DNA of 64,000 nucleotides from Polyangium mundeleinium (GTDB lineage: Bacteria > Myxococcota_A > Polyangia > Polyangiales > Polyangiaceae). The notes beneath the pieces were generated by a model, which was given only the letters and a program-made list of their open reading frames with translations, did not search any database and was not told where the DNA came from. The DNA is taken from positions 186,001-250,000 of the forward strand of contig NZ_JAQNDO010000001.1 of the NCBI RefSeq assembly GCF_028369105.1, in the 5' to 3' direction. The position numbers were made by a program, and so were the translations under genes. Positions 17,811-26,688 of this stretch are shown piece after piece (the stretch's first letter is position 1; every line of letters begins with the position of its first letter).

Positions 17811-20011
17811 CAGCGTCCCGCCGACGGCGCTCCGCCGTCCTCCAGGATCCACGCGTGGTACGTGATCCACTCGCCCTCGACGGGCGTGATCGCGAGCTGG
17901 AAACGCGGCGGGAGGTCCGCCGGGAGGTCGATGCTCGGCTCGGTCCACGTGGGCCCAGGGCGCGCTTCGAGCTTGCCGAGGAGGCGGCCGTCGACGCGGA
18001 CCTCGGCCGCGACTTGCCGGCCCGCGACGGTGCGCACGACGAGCCGGCCGCCGCGCTTCGGCGCGTTCATCATGGCGAGCTCGGGCTCGCCGTGCGGGAC
18101 GATGCGGCCGGCGTCGAAGAGCTCGCGCAGGCGCTGGCCAGGCTCGGGCAGGACGCGGTGCACGACGAAGCCCTTGCCGGGGCGCGGGAAGTTGTAGCCG
18201 TGGGCCTTTTCGTTGACGAGATCCGCGACGTCGAGCTCGTCGATCACGCGCTCGCCTTCCCGCTGCGTGCGGGGCCAGCCGTTTCTGTCGAGCGCGCTCC
18301 AGTCGGCCTTGTAGATGACCTTCTCGGCGCCGCCGCAGATGACGTTGCCGACGACGGGCACGCCGACGAGGCGGCGGCCAAAGAGGCCGGGGAGGTCGCC
18401 CCACCACGACGGGTAGATGGCCATGTGGTCGGGCCGATCCTCGGGCGGGATGCGCTCGAGGAGCTCGATCGTGGCGCCGAGGCCGTTCACGCCAGCGCGC
18501 GCGAAAGGCAGGTCGTGGTAGCCGCCGAGGCCGATGATGTCGAGGCCAGGCAGGTCCGACGCATACATGAGCGCGCCCGCGTCGCCGACGAGCACGCGCT
18601 TGGCCTTGCGCTCGGCGAGCACCTTGCCCGCGACCACGTGCTGGTCGCGGATGTTGCGGCTCGCGCGGCCGAAGAACCAGATCTGGTCGCGCATGTTCGG
18701 CGCCTGGTGGACGCCGTAGAGGACGACCACGCCGCACGCGATCGCGATCCGCAACGCAAGGAGGCCCCGCGCGCGCCGCGTCGCTTCGAGCGCGGGCGTG
18801 AGGAGCACGCCGAGGCCCATCGCGGCGAGGATGAACAGCCACGCGACGGCGCTCATCGTGTAGCGCTCGTTTTGCCAGCGGACCTGGCCGTTCAGCGAGA
18901 CGAGCAGGAGCCAGCCCGCGACCTGCGCCCAGAGCATCGCGGCGATCCCGCGCGTCTTCTTCGAGAAGAAGGGGAGGAGCGCGACGAGGGGGACGATCCA
19001 GCCCCAGGGGAGGTTCTGGCCGGGGATCCAGTCGGCGAAGTGGTGCTGCGTGTTGCGGAGGACGACGTACTTCAGGTGCGAGAGGTACTCGTCGAGCTTC
19101 TGCTCCCCGTTCATGTAGGGGTGGTTCAGCGCGAGCTTGACGATCGCGCCGGCCGCCGCCCATTCGCCGGTGAAGACGCGGTTCGCCACGGCCTGCGCCA
19201 CGGCGACGATCGCGCCGGGGACCGAGGCGCGGAGCAAGGTCGCGAACGCGGCGCGGAGGCCGAGGGGCTTCCAGACGACGAGCGCGGCGTAGAACGCGAA
19301 GATCGCGATGCACACGACGGACTCGGGCCGCGTCGCGTAGAGCAGCGCGCCTGCGAGGCCCGCGAGGAAGCCGTCGCGACGCACGGCGCGGGGATCGGCG
19401 GGCGTGTCTCCGATCGAGAGGATCGGCAGGAGCATGAGCGCCCACACGCCGAGGTGGAACGCGTTCTCCATGCCGCTGAAGAGCGACCAGTCGAGGGCGC
19501 CGAGCGAGAGCACGGCCGGGGGCACGAGGTACTTCGCGGCGCGCCCGAGCGGCTCACACGCGCGTCCGGCGACGACGAGGAAGAACGTGGTCGAGAGGCA
19601 CGCGATGAGCGCCGCCCACGCCATGAGGTCGAGGCTGCGGAAGCCGAGCAGGTAGCCGAGCGAGAGCGTGAACGGGTAGAGCAGGCTCGTGTTGCCGCTG
19701 GAGAAGCCGTTGCCCTCGGACCACTGGAAGGGAAAGCCGCGGGCCGCGGCGCGCGCGTAGTCGAAGTGGATGAAGACGTCGTCGAGCGGCGCCGACCAGC
19801 CGCCCCGCGTCTGCACGAGCATGTACCCGTAGAACACGGTGGCCGCGTAGAGGACGCAGGCCGAGGCGTAGACGGGGTAGAGCACGCGGTCGATCGCGGG
19901 CCAGCTCTCGAGGACGCGCGCGAAAAAACCCGGGTCGTAGGTGTCGCCGCGTCGTCGGGCCCCGAGGGGGGCCGCCGCTTCCGCTTCGTCTTTGTCCAGT
20001 GTGGCGGGCAC
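17810..20011 (-). CDS. Polytopic membrane protein, GT-C (GT39-like) architecture
   Basis: 733 residues from GTG. A cytoplasmic N-terminus of ~45 residues precedes about 10-11 membrane helices (to ~430) and then a large soluble domain (VLVGDAGALMYASDLPGLDI, YPSWWGDLPGLFGRRLVG). The first loop has the acidic pair APLDDVFIHFDYARAAARG and GNGFSSGNTSLLYPF, seen in uncharacterised GT-C-type proteins where Asp residues of the first loop are catalytic. It presumably transfers a sugar from a lipid carrier. Operon with the SUMF1-like lipoprotein. A related architecture occurs at 14283-16403. Confidence 0.72.
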   Translation of the reverse strand: MPATLDKDEAEAAAPLGARRRGDTYDPGFFARVLESWPAIDRVLYPVYASACVLYAATVFYGYMLVQTRGGWSAPLDDVFIHFDYARAAARGFPFQWSEGNGFSSGNTSLLYPFTLSLGYLLGFRSLDLMAWAALIACLSTTFFLVVAGRACEPLGRAAKYLVPPAVLSLGALDWSLFSGMENAFHLGVWALMLLPILSIGDTPADPRAVRRDGFLAGLAGALLYATRPESVVCIAIFAFYAALVVWKPLGLRAAFATLLRASVPGAIVAVAQAVANRVFTGEWAAAGAIVKLALNHPYMNGEQKLDEYLSHLKYVVLRNTQHHFADWIPGQNLPWGWIVPLVALLPFFSKKTRGIAAMLWAQVAGWLLLVSLNGQVRWQNERYTMSAVAWLFILAAMGLGVLLTPALEATRRARGLLALRIAIACGVVVLYGVHQAPNMRDQIWFFGRASRNIRDQHVVAGKVLAERKAKRVLVGDAGALMYASDLPGLDIIGLGGYHDLPFARAGVNGLGATIELLERIPPEDRPDHMAIYPSWWGDLPGLFGRRLVGVPVVGNVICGGAEKVIYKADWSALDRNGWPRTQREGERVIDELDVADLVNEKAHGYNFPRPGKGFVVHRVLPEPGQRLRELFDAGRIVPHGEPELAMMNAPKRGGRLVVRTVAGRQVAAEVRVDGRLLGKLEARPGPTWTEPSIDLPADLPPRFQLAITPVEGEWITYHAWILEDGGAPSAGR

Positions 20012-20117
20012 GGGGGACTCTTATTACACGATCCCCGGTTCGGCCCGCGCGCCGACCTCGTCGTGACGCACGGGGCCCGGCCGAACCCGGGGGCCATGAA
20101 TTCCAAGGGCGCGCGCG

Positions 20118-20146
20118 TTGACCGGCCCTTGCCGCACCTGTAGAAA
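20118..20146 (+). promoter_or_regulatory. Sigma-70-like promoter of the GAF-kinase-rSAM cassette
   Basis: TTGACC (20118-20123) and TAGAAA (20141-20146) are separated by exactly 17 bp. They lie in the divergent gap upstream of the five co-directional genes from 20197 to 26681, about 50 bp before the ATG at 20197. Confidence 0.55.
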
Positions 20147-20196
20147 AGAACCGCGTTCGAGCGTCGCGGAAGGCGCCGACGCCGAATGGACGACCG

Positions 20197-21649
20197 ATGC
20201 GCTGGTTCGTGGAAATCTCGTCGGCCGGGCCCTCCGCCGAACCTCCGGCAAAGCTCACCGTGGAGGCCCCGCAGTGGCAGGAAGGCCCGCGCGATGCGCG
20301 GGGACGACGGGTCGCTCGGAAACTTCTCGATCGAGCTTCTCGACGACGGTTACAAGGCCGTCGATCCTGTAAAGAAGCTCCGCTACGTGGTGCGCAAAGC
20401 GCCCGACACGGCCGAGCTCTCCCCCGGCGGGCAAGCCGTAGCCGAGCCGCCGAAGGGCCGGCCGGCCGTCACCGCGCCCCCGCGCGTCGCCGCCCCGCCC
20501 CGCGCGACGCCGGCGCCCGCGGCCGCGCCGCTCCCGAACCACCGTGTGCTTTCGAGCCGTGAGGTGGCCGCCACGGCGAGCTCGTCGCTGACGTACCGGG
20601 AGTACGTGTACGTCGTGCCCGAGGGGACGTCGGTCGACGTGGCGCGGCGGGTCGTGCTGGATCGGTTCGAGGCCGTGAAGAAGGCGCTCGAAGGCGTGCG
20701 CGGCGTGCTCGTGAACCTCGCCGTGTTCGATCACGCCTATGAGGGCAAACCCGCGCGCGCGCCGCTCGTCACGCTGATGTGGAAGGACTGGCGCGGCGAG
20801 CCGGACGTGCGTCCGCCGGCGCCGCAGCCGAGCAAGCCCGTGGCCGCAGCCGCGCCGCGTCCCGCTTCGACGCCGCCGCCCGCGCAGCGCGCCGTCTCGA
20901 CGCCGCCTCCGGCGCAGCGGTCCGTCTCGACGCCGCCTGCGCGTTCGCCCTCGGCGCCGCCGCCCGCGCAGCGGTCCGTCTCGACGCCGCCTGCGCGTTC
21001 GCCCTCGGCGCCGCCTCCGCGCGCGGCAGCCGGGTCGAGCCCCGCGATCAAGGCCGCGGTCACGACGACCACGAAGTCCACGCCGCCGAAGGCGCGTGTT
21101 CGCTCCGCCGAAGAGCTGATGAAGGAGCTCGAAGGTGCCTCGACGGATCTGCACTTCCTGAGCGACGCGCTCGAAGGCGCCGACTTCGTGGTCTCGATCC
21201 TCCGGGAGCAGCTCCCGAGCGAGCTCATCCTCGTCTGGTTCCACGACGCCGAGAAACGCGAGCTCGTTCTCGTGCGCCAGCAGGGCGGCAAGCACGACCG
21301 GCTCCTCGCCCGCATGCCCGATCGAGCGGGCCTGGCGCAGGCTGCCATCGCCTACAAGAAGGCCCTCGTCATCACCGACGCGCAGCGCGATCCGCGCGCC
21401 GTCGACGCGCGCTGGAAGGCCTTCGGCATCGACCCGAAGAGCATCGCCTGCGCGCCCGCGATCGGCGGCGGCAAGACGCTCGGCCTCATCGAGATCGTGA
21501 ACCCCACGGGCGGCGGTCGTTACGCCACGGCCGAGGGCAACGCGCTCACCTACGTCGGCAAGGAGCTCGCCGAGTTCCTCACCATCCAGGGCGTCGTGCT
21601 CGATCCGGAGAAGATCCGGGCCACGGCGAACAAGGCGGCGGCGCGCTAG
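20197..21649 (+). CDS. GAF-domain protein with Pro/Ala-rich repeat linker; apparent N-terminal frameshift
   Basis: Two frames must be joined near 20280-20294. The first (from 20197: MRWFVEISSAGPSAEPPAKL, to VEAPQWQ) has strong G/C third positions and follows a good promoter. The second continues as ARAMRGDDGSLGNFSIELLD and so on. Alternatively translation starts at the ATG at 20294. The middle (about nt 20450-21040) is Pro/Ala/Ser-rich with copies of STPPPAQRSV and STPPARSPSAPPP, and contains a small well-folded segment (YREYVYVVPEGTSVDVARRV). The C-terminal 170 residues form a GAF domain (LHFLSDALEGADFVVSIL, VWFHDAEKRELVLVRQQGG, GKTLGLIEIVNPTGG). 26 bp upstream of the histidine kinase gene, which suggests joint signalling. 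Confidence 0.75.
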
Positions 21650-21675
21650 GCGCGCGGCGCGCGGGGGGACCGTCC

Positions 21676-23286
21676 ATGCAGCGTCGTCGGCTGCGCGAAC
21701 GGCTGCTCTATTTCGCGATCGTCCCTGCGATCGTGTTCGCCGTCCTCGTGCTCGGCGGCATCGCGCTGCGCACGACGCTCCAGATCGAGAAGGCCCGCCA
21801 GCAGACCGTCTTCGACGCGACGCTCACGCTCGCCGACGAGCGCGTCGACCGCCTCGACAAGCTGATCATCGCGCAGGACAACGTCGTCGCGGCGCACGTC
21901 GACATCGCGAACCTCAACACGATCGCGCGCCGCTGGTTGCCGACGGCCTCCCGCGAGACGCCGACGGTGCGCGCGATCCTGGTGCTCGACCTGAGCCACG
22001 AGTCGCGCGACGTGCTCGCGTTCGCCTCACGCGCGCCGGGACGCGAGGACGACGCGTTCCGCAGGCTGCTGCTCGGCCGGCTCTTCTCCAGCCTGAACTT
22101 CGACGGCGACACGGAGGAGCTGCGCCACCTGCACCAGATCATCGATCAGCAGAGCATCCTGATCAGCTACTGGCAGCGCACCTACGCGGCCCGGCGTTAC
22201 CTCGTCATCGCCTGGCACGATGTCCCGCGCCTCGTGCACGACGTCTTCCCGCGGCTCTACCGCGACATCGATCGCGGCAACAGCCGCATGAACGTCATCG
22301 ACGAGGAGGGCCGCATCGTCTTCGGCCCGCCCATCAAAGGCGGCGAGTTCACCGTCGGCCGCCCCTTCCCGACGACGCTCTACAACTGGCGCCTCCAGAT
22401 CGCGCTCACCAGCGCCGACGACCTCGGCGACAAGGTCGAGCGGCAGCGCATGGTCGAGCTCGGCATGGTCGGCTTCGCGGCGATCGTCGTGCTCGTCGGC
22501 GTGACGATCATCATCTTCGCGTCGATGAAGGAGCGCAGGCTCGCCGCGCTGAAGAGCGACTTCGTGGCGAACGTCTCGCACGAGCTCAAGACGCCGCTCG
22601 CGCTCGTCCGCATGTTCGGCGAGATCCTGCTCGCCGATCGTGTGGCCAGCGAGGACAAGCGGAGGCAATACCTCCAGATCATCGTGAGCGAGAGCGAGCG
22701 GCTCACGGCGCTTATCGAGAACGTCCTCGATTTCGCCAAGGTCGAGCGCGGAAAGGCCGCGTACGAGTTCGCGCCCGGCAAGCTCGAAGAGGTCGTCGGC
22801 CGCGCCGTCGACGTCTATCGCTACCGCGCCGAGCGGGACGGCATCGTCGTGCACCTCGTGAGCGCCGAGGACATGCCCGAGGCGATGCTCGACGCCCGCG
22901 CCATGGAGCTCGCGATCATCAACCTGCTCGACAACGCCTTCAAGTACGCGAAGGACGGCGGCCGCGTCGACGTCGAGGTCGCCTCCGAGGACAGCTCGGT
23001 CGTCGTGCGCGTGAGTGATCGTGGCCCCGGGATCGATCCCGACGAGCAGGAGCGCATCTTCGAGCGCTTCGTGCGCGGGCGGGGGGCGGGCGAGCAACGC
23101 ATCCGCGGCAGCGGCATCGGGCTCGCGCTGGTCAAGCACATCGCCGAGAGCCACGGCGGCAGCATCGAGGTGAAGAGCCCCATCACGGAAGACGGCCGCG
23201 GCAGCGTGTTCGTGCTGCGAATTCCGGCGCTCCGTGGGCAGGCGCCTCGGAAGTTGCCGATCGCAGGGGCTGCCTCCGTGGCGTAG
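21676..23286 (+). CDS. Membrane sensor histidine kinase
   Basis: 536 residues. TM1 at about 12-32, a periplasmic sensor of ~230 residues with no recognised fold, TM2 at about 262-285, then HisKA and HATPase_c. The phosphoacceptor is His302 in NVSHELKTPLALVRMFGE. Nucleotide-binding boxes: INLLDNAFKYAKDGG (N), VSDRGPGIDPDEQERIFERF (G1/F), GSGIGLALVKHIAESHGG (G2). There is no receiver domain and no response regulator nearby, so it is an orphan kinase. It is second in a five-gene cassette, 9 bp upstream of the radical SAM gene. Confidence 0.95.
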   Translation: MQRRRLRERLLYFAIVPAIVFAVLVLGGIALRTTLQIEKARQQTVFDATLTLADERVDRLDKLIIAQDNVVAAHVDIANLNTIARRWLPTASRETPTVRAILVLDLSHESRDVLAFASRAPGREDDAFRRLLLGRLFSSLNFDGDTEELRHLHQIIDQQSILISYWQRTYAARRYLVIAWHDVPRLVHDVFPRLYRDIDRGNSRMNVIDEEGRIVFGPPIKGGEFTVGRPFPTTLYNWRLQIALTSADDLGDKVERQRMVELGMVGFAAIVVLVGVTIIIFASMKERRLAALKSDFVANVSHELKTPLALVRMFGEILLADRVASEDKRRQYLQIIVSESERLTALIENVLDFAKVERGKAAYEFAPGKLEEVVGRAVDVYRYRAERDGIVVHLVSAEDMPEAMLDARAMELAIINLLDNAFKYAKDGGRVDVEVASEDSSVVVRVSDRGPGIDPDEQERIFERFVRGRGAGEQRIRGSGIGLALVKHIAESHGGSIEVKSPITEDGRGSVFVLRIPALRGQAPRKLPIAGAASVA

Positions 23287-23295
23287 ACTCGCTGC

Positions 23296-24672
23296 GTGTC
23301 TTCGGCTTCTGATCCTTCCTTGATCCCTTCCCGTGAAGCCGACGGCTTCGAGCCGCCGGTGCCCACACCTCTCCTCACGCCGCGAACGGTCCTCGTCCGC
23401 AATCGTTCGCTCCCCGTGGCGCCGCTGGCCGATCCGCCGCGACGTCATTTGCCGCTCGCGGGTCCTTCGCGTGGCGTCGACCAGGCCTGGCGGCCGATCT
23501 ACGTGATCTGGGAGATCACGCTGCGCTGCGATCTCGCCTGTCATCACTGCGGATCACGCGCTGGGCGAGCGCGACCCGAGGAGCTCTCCACCGAGGAGGC
23601 GCTCGACCTCGTGCGGCAGATGCGCGACCTCGAGGTCACGGAAATCACGCTGATCGGCGGCGAGGCGTATCTGCGTGACGATTGGGACGTCATCGCGAAG
23701 GCGATCGTCGACGCCGGAATGATCTGCACGATCACCACGGGAGGTCGAGGTTTCTCCGCGGAACGCGCGCGGCGCGCGAAGGCCGCGGGTGTGCGCAGCG
23801 TGTCGGTGTCGATCGACGGGCTCGCCGCGACACACGACATGTTGCGCGGCGTGAAGGGCAGCCACGCGAGCGCGATGGAGTCGCTCCGGAACACGAAGGC
23901 GGCGGGCCTCGTGGTCAACGCCAACACGCAGATCGGCCGCCTCAACCTCGCCGAGATCCCCGCTGTGTTCGACGGGTTGATCGCGGCGGGCGTCGACACC
24001 TGGCAGGTGCAGATCACGGTCGCCATGGGGCGCGCCGCCGACCAGCCCGAGGTGCTGCTCGAGCCGTGGCAGATGCTGGAGGTGATGCCGATGCTCGCGG
24101 CCTTGAAAGAGCGCGGCGATCAGCACGGCCTGCGCATCTGGCCCGCCAACAACATCGGCTATTTCGGCCCGTACGAGCACGTGCTGCGGGGCTCGTTCCC
24201 CATGGGATACAACGGCTCCTGCGGCGCGGGCCGCACGTTGCTCGGCATCGAGGCCAACGGCGATCTCAAGGGTTGCCCGTCGCTACCGTCGCAAGCGTAC
24301 GTGGGCGGCAACATCCGGGAGCGATCGTTGCAAGAGGTCTGGGAACAGACCGATGCGCTGCGCTTCACGCGTGATCGCACCGTGGACGAGTTGTGGGGCC
24401 ACTGCGGCGATTGCTACTACGGCGACGCCTGCATGGCCGGTTGTAGCTGGACGGCGCACGTGCTCTTTGGGCGACGCGGCAACAACCCATTTTGCCATCA
24501 CCGCTCGCTCGAACTTTTGCGCAAGGGGCGACGCGAGCGGCTCGTCCCCGCGGAGGCAGCCTCGGGCAAGCCCTTCGATCACGGGCGTTTCGAGCTGATC
24601 GAGGAGGACTGGCCCGCGCACGATCTCGACGACGCGCGGCGACGCTACGGCCTCGCTCCGGTTGTGCCTTGA
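23296..24672 (+). CDS. Radical SAM/SPASM enzyme
   Basis: 458 residues from GTG. The 4Fe-4S site binding SAM is C78-x3-C82-x2-C85 (CDLACHHC), followed by IGGEAYLRDDW. The C-terminal SPASM auxiliary-cluster domain matches the canonical spacing: C-x12-G-x4-C (CGAGRTLLGIEANGDLKGC), then C-x2-C-x5-C-x3-C (CGDCYYGDACMAGC) and a last Cys in NPFCHH. SPASM enzymes modify peptides or proteins, as in anaerobic sulfatase maturase and RiPP maturases. The ~60 residues before the core are Pro-rich. The Gly-rich protein 31 bp downstream is the most obvious substrate candidate, by position only. Confidence 0.92.
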   Translation: MSSASDPSLIPSREADGFEPPVPTPLLTPRTVLVRNRSLPVAPLADPPRRHLPLAGPSRGVDQAWRPIYVIWEITLRCDLACHHCGSRAGRARPEELSTEEALDLVRQMRDLEVTEITLIGGEAYLRDDWDVIAKAIVDAGMICTITTGGRGFSAERARRAKAAGVRSVSVSIDGLAATHDMLRGVKGSHASAMESLRNTKAAGLVVNANTQIGRLNLAEIPAVFDGLIAAGVDTWQVQITVAMGRAADQPEVLLEPWQMLEVMPMLAALKERGDQHGLRIWPANNIGYFGPYEHVLRGSFPMGYNGSCGAGRTLLGIEANGDLKGCPSLPSQAYVGGNIRERSLQEVWEQTDALRFTRDRTVDELWGHCGDCYYGDACMAGCSWTAHVLFGRRGNNPFCHHRSLELLRKGRRERLVPAEAASGKPFDHGRFELIEEDWPAHDLDDARRRYGLAPVVP

Positions 24673-24703
24673 CATGAAGCGCGAGTCCGGAGACCTGTAA
24701 GGA

Positions 24704-25183
24704 ATGAAAGCTTCATTCGCGCCTTGCCTTTCTTGCAACCGTCACATCCGCATATCCGAGGCCGCGTGCCCGTTCTGCGGACAAACCGTCCCCGAGGACA
24801 TGGAATCGCGCGCGCGCACGCTCCCGACGGGGCGCCTGACCCGCGCGATGATCTTCGCGTTCGGCAGCACGCTCGCCGCGTCCGCGTGTGGCAGCGACGT
24901 CAAAGACGGCTCCAGCACGGGTGACGTGGGCGGCTTCGGCGGCTCTCCCAGCGTCGGTGGCGCCTACGGCGGCGGCCCCGGTTGGGGTGGCGGCGGCTTC
25001 GGCGGCAGCCCCGGTGTCGGCGGTGCGTACGGCGGCGGCCCGGGTTGGACGACCGGTCCCGGCGTGGGCGGCGGCGGCATGGGCGGCGTGGGTGGCGTGG
25101 GCGGCGTGGGCGGCGAAGGCGGCGCAGGTGGCTCCGGCGGCGACGGTGGCTCCGGCGGCGACGGCGGCTCCGGCAGCAAGTGA
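24704..25183 (+). CDS. Gly-rich lipoprotein with N-terminal zinc ribbon; candidate rSAM substrate
   Basis: 159 residues, preceded by GTAAGGA. Cys8/11 and Cys22/25 (CLSC, CPFC) form a zinc ribbon. A hydrophobic segment ends in LAASAC (Cys62), which looks like a lipobox although it is preceded by a folded domain. The remaining ~95 residues are mostly Gly, with a near-exact internal duplication around GGAYGGGPGW and GGFGGSP, and VGGVGGVGG/GGSGGDGG tails. This is either a surface lipoprotein or a maturase substrate whose Tyr/Trp/Phe residues sit in Gly runs. It lies between the radical SAM and HTTM genes, 4 bp before the latter. Confidence 0.75.
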   Translation: MKASFAPCLSCNRHIRISEAACPFCGQTVPEDMESRARTLPTGRLTRAMIFAFGSTLAASACGSDVKDGSSTGDVGGFGGSPSVGGAYGGGPGWGGGGFGGSPGVGGAYGGGPGWTTGPGVGGGGMGGVGGVGGVGGEGGAGGSGGDGGSGGDGGSGSK

Positions 25184-25187
25184 TGCG

Positions 25188-26681
25188 ATGACCGAACCCG
25201 GATCCATCCGGGCGTCGTATTTCTCGATCGATCGGCGCCTGCTGGGTCTGTTTCGGATCTACCTCGGCGTGGTCCTGCTCGGGGATCTCGGCCGCAGGCT
25301 GCCCGAGCTCGCGCTTTTCTACAGCGACGAAGGCGTCTTGCCTTCCCACCTGTCGCTGTTCGCGCCGCTCGCATCCCCGAACTTCTCGCTCCTGCACGCC
25401 TTCACCTCGCCGGGCGAGGTGTCCTTCGCGTTCGTCCTGTTCGCGTGTGTTTATCTCGCGCTATTTGCGGGCTTTCATACGAGGATTGCGCAGATCCTCG
25501 CGCTCCTCGTCTGGACGAGCCTCGGCGCGCGCAACCTCTTCCTGGAGAACTCGGGCAACGCAGCCATGGCGGCGCTGCTCGTGTGGACGACGTTCCTCCC
25601 GCTCGGCGATCGGTATTCCGTCGACGCCTGGCGAAAGGCGCGTCGTGGAGAGCCTGAGGGCGATAGGGCCTTCACCTCGCTCGCCGTGCTTGCCCTCGCG
25701 CTCCAGATCGCCGCGATCTACCTGCTCAACGCTGTGCAGAAGAGCGGCGCGACGTGGCGCGTGGGCGAGGCGGTGCACGATGTCCTCTGGCAACACCGCC
25801 TCACCACGTCGGTCGCGGGTGTGCTTCGCCTGCACGAACCCGCGTGGCTATCGCCTGCGCTGTCGTGGCTCACGCTCGCCATCGAATGGAGCGCGCCGTT
25901 GCTCGTGTTGTCTCCGCTGCGGACAGGCGCCACGCGGACGCTCCACTTCGTGCTCACCACGGCGCTGCACCTCGGCATCGCGGCGCTCTTTTCGGTGGGC
26001 GTCTTTTCCTGGGCGATGATCGGCTTCAACCTGCTGCTGTTGCCGCCGGTAGCCGTCGACGCCCTGCTCCGTCGCGCCACCTTTTCTGCGTGGCTCTCCC
26101 GGTCGACCCCGGCGCCGAGCCTCCCGTCGTCGATTCCTTCGCCCTTTCAAGAACACGTTCATCGCTGGGCACGCGCGCTCCGCGAGACGGCGGTGCTCCT
26201 CGTGATGATCACGATCGGCGCGCAGATCACCCAGGACAATGCCGTCGTGCCGATGTGGCTGCGCGTGCCTCCGCCTTTTCCCACGCCGGTCCGTTATCTG
26301 CGCCTGATTCAGGGCTGGAACCAATTCGCCCCCGAGGCGCCGCGCCACGACGGGACCTTCGTCGTGGATGCACGAACCGAATCCGGTCGGCACATCGACC
26401 CGCTCACCGGAGCGCCGCCCGATTTCGACGTGCTCTTGCGCGGGCCGGGCGCGATGAGCCAGCTCCGATGCGAGTATTTCTATCACGTGCGGCGTGAGCC
26501 CTTCGCGCGCTACCGCGATGCGCTCGCGCGATGGCTGCTCGACTGGCACCGTCGTGAGGGGCTCGCCGCCTCCGAGCGGATCGTGGAGCTCGACGTCTGG
26601 TGGGTCTCCGCCGATGCCCCGCCGCCCGGCGAGACGACGCCCCGCAATCTACGGAAGGCGCTGCTTCTCCATCACCCTTGA
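25188..26681 (+). CDS. HTTM-domain membrane protein (vitamin K-dependent carboxylase-like)
   Basis: 497 residues. The first ~300 residues hold 7-8 membrane helices of the HTTM type (RASYFSIDRRLLGLFRIYLG, NAAMAALLVWTTFLPLGDRY, HLGIAALFSVGVFSWAMIGF), related to the membrane core of gamma-glutamyl carboxylase. Another helix lies at about residue 335, and a soluble C-terminal domain follows (YLRLIQGWNQFAPEAPRHDG, about 360-497). The catalytic Lys of the mammalian enzyme is not identifiable, so carboxylase activity cannot be claimed. Last gene of the cassette; its stop is 7 bp from the stop of convergent crtE. Confidence 0.85.
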   Translation: MTEPGSIRASYFSIDRRLLGLFRIYLGVVLLGDLGRRLPELALFYSDEGVLPSHLSLFAPLASPNFSLLHAFTSPGEVSFAFVLFACVYLALFAGFHTRIAQILALLVWTSLGARNLFLENSGNAAMAALLVWTTFLPLGDRYSVDAWRKARRGEPEGDRAFTSLAVLALALQIAAIYLLNAVQKSGATWRVGEAVHDVLWQHRLTTSVAGVLRLHEPAWLSPALSWLTLAIEWSAPLLVLSPLRTGATRTLHFVLTTALHLGIAALFSVGVFSWAMIGFNLLLLPPVAVDALLRRATFSAWLSRSTPAPSLPSSIPSPFQEHVHRWARALRETAVLLVMITIGAQITQDNAVVPMWLRVPPPFPTPVRYLRLIQGWNQFAPEAPRHDGTFVVDARTESGRHIDPLTGAPPDFDVLLRGPGAMSQLRCEYFYHVRREPFARYRDALARWLLDWHRREGLAASERIVELDVWWVSADAPPPGETTPRNLRKALLLHHP

Positions 26682-26688
26682 GGCCGCT

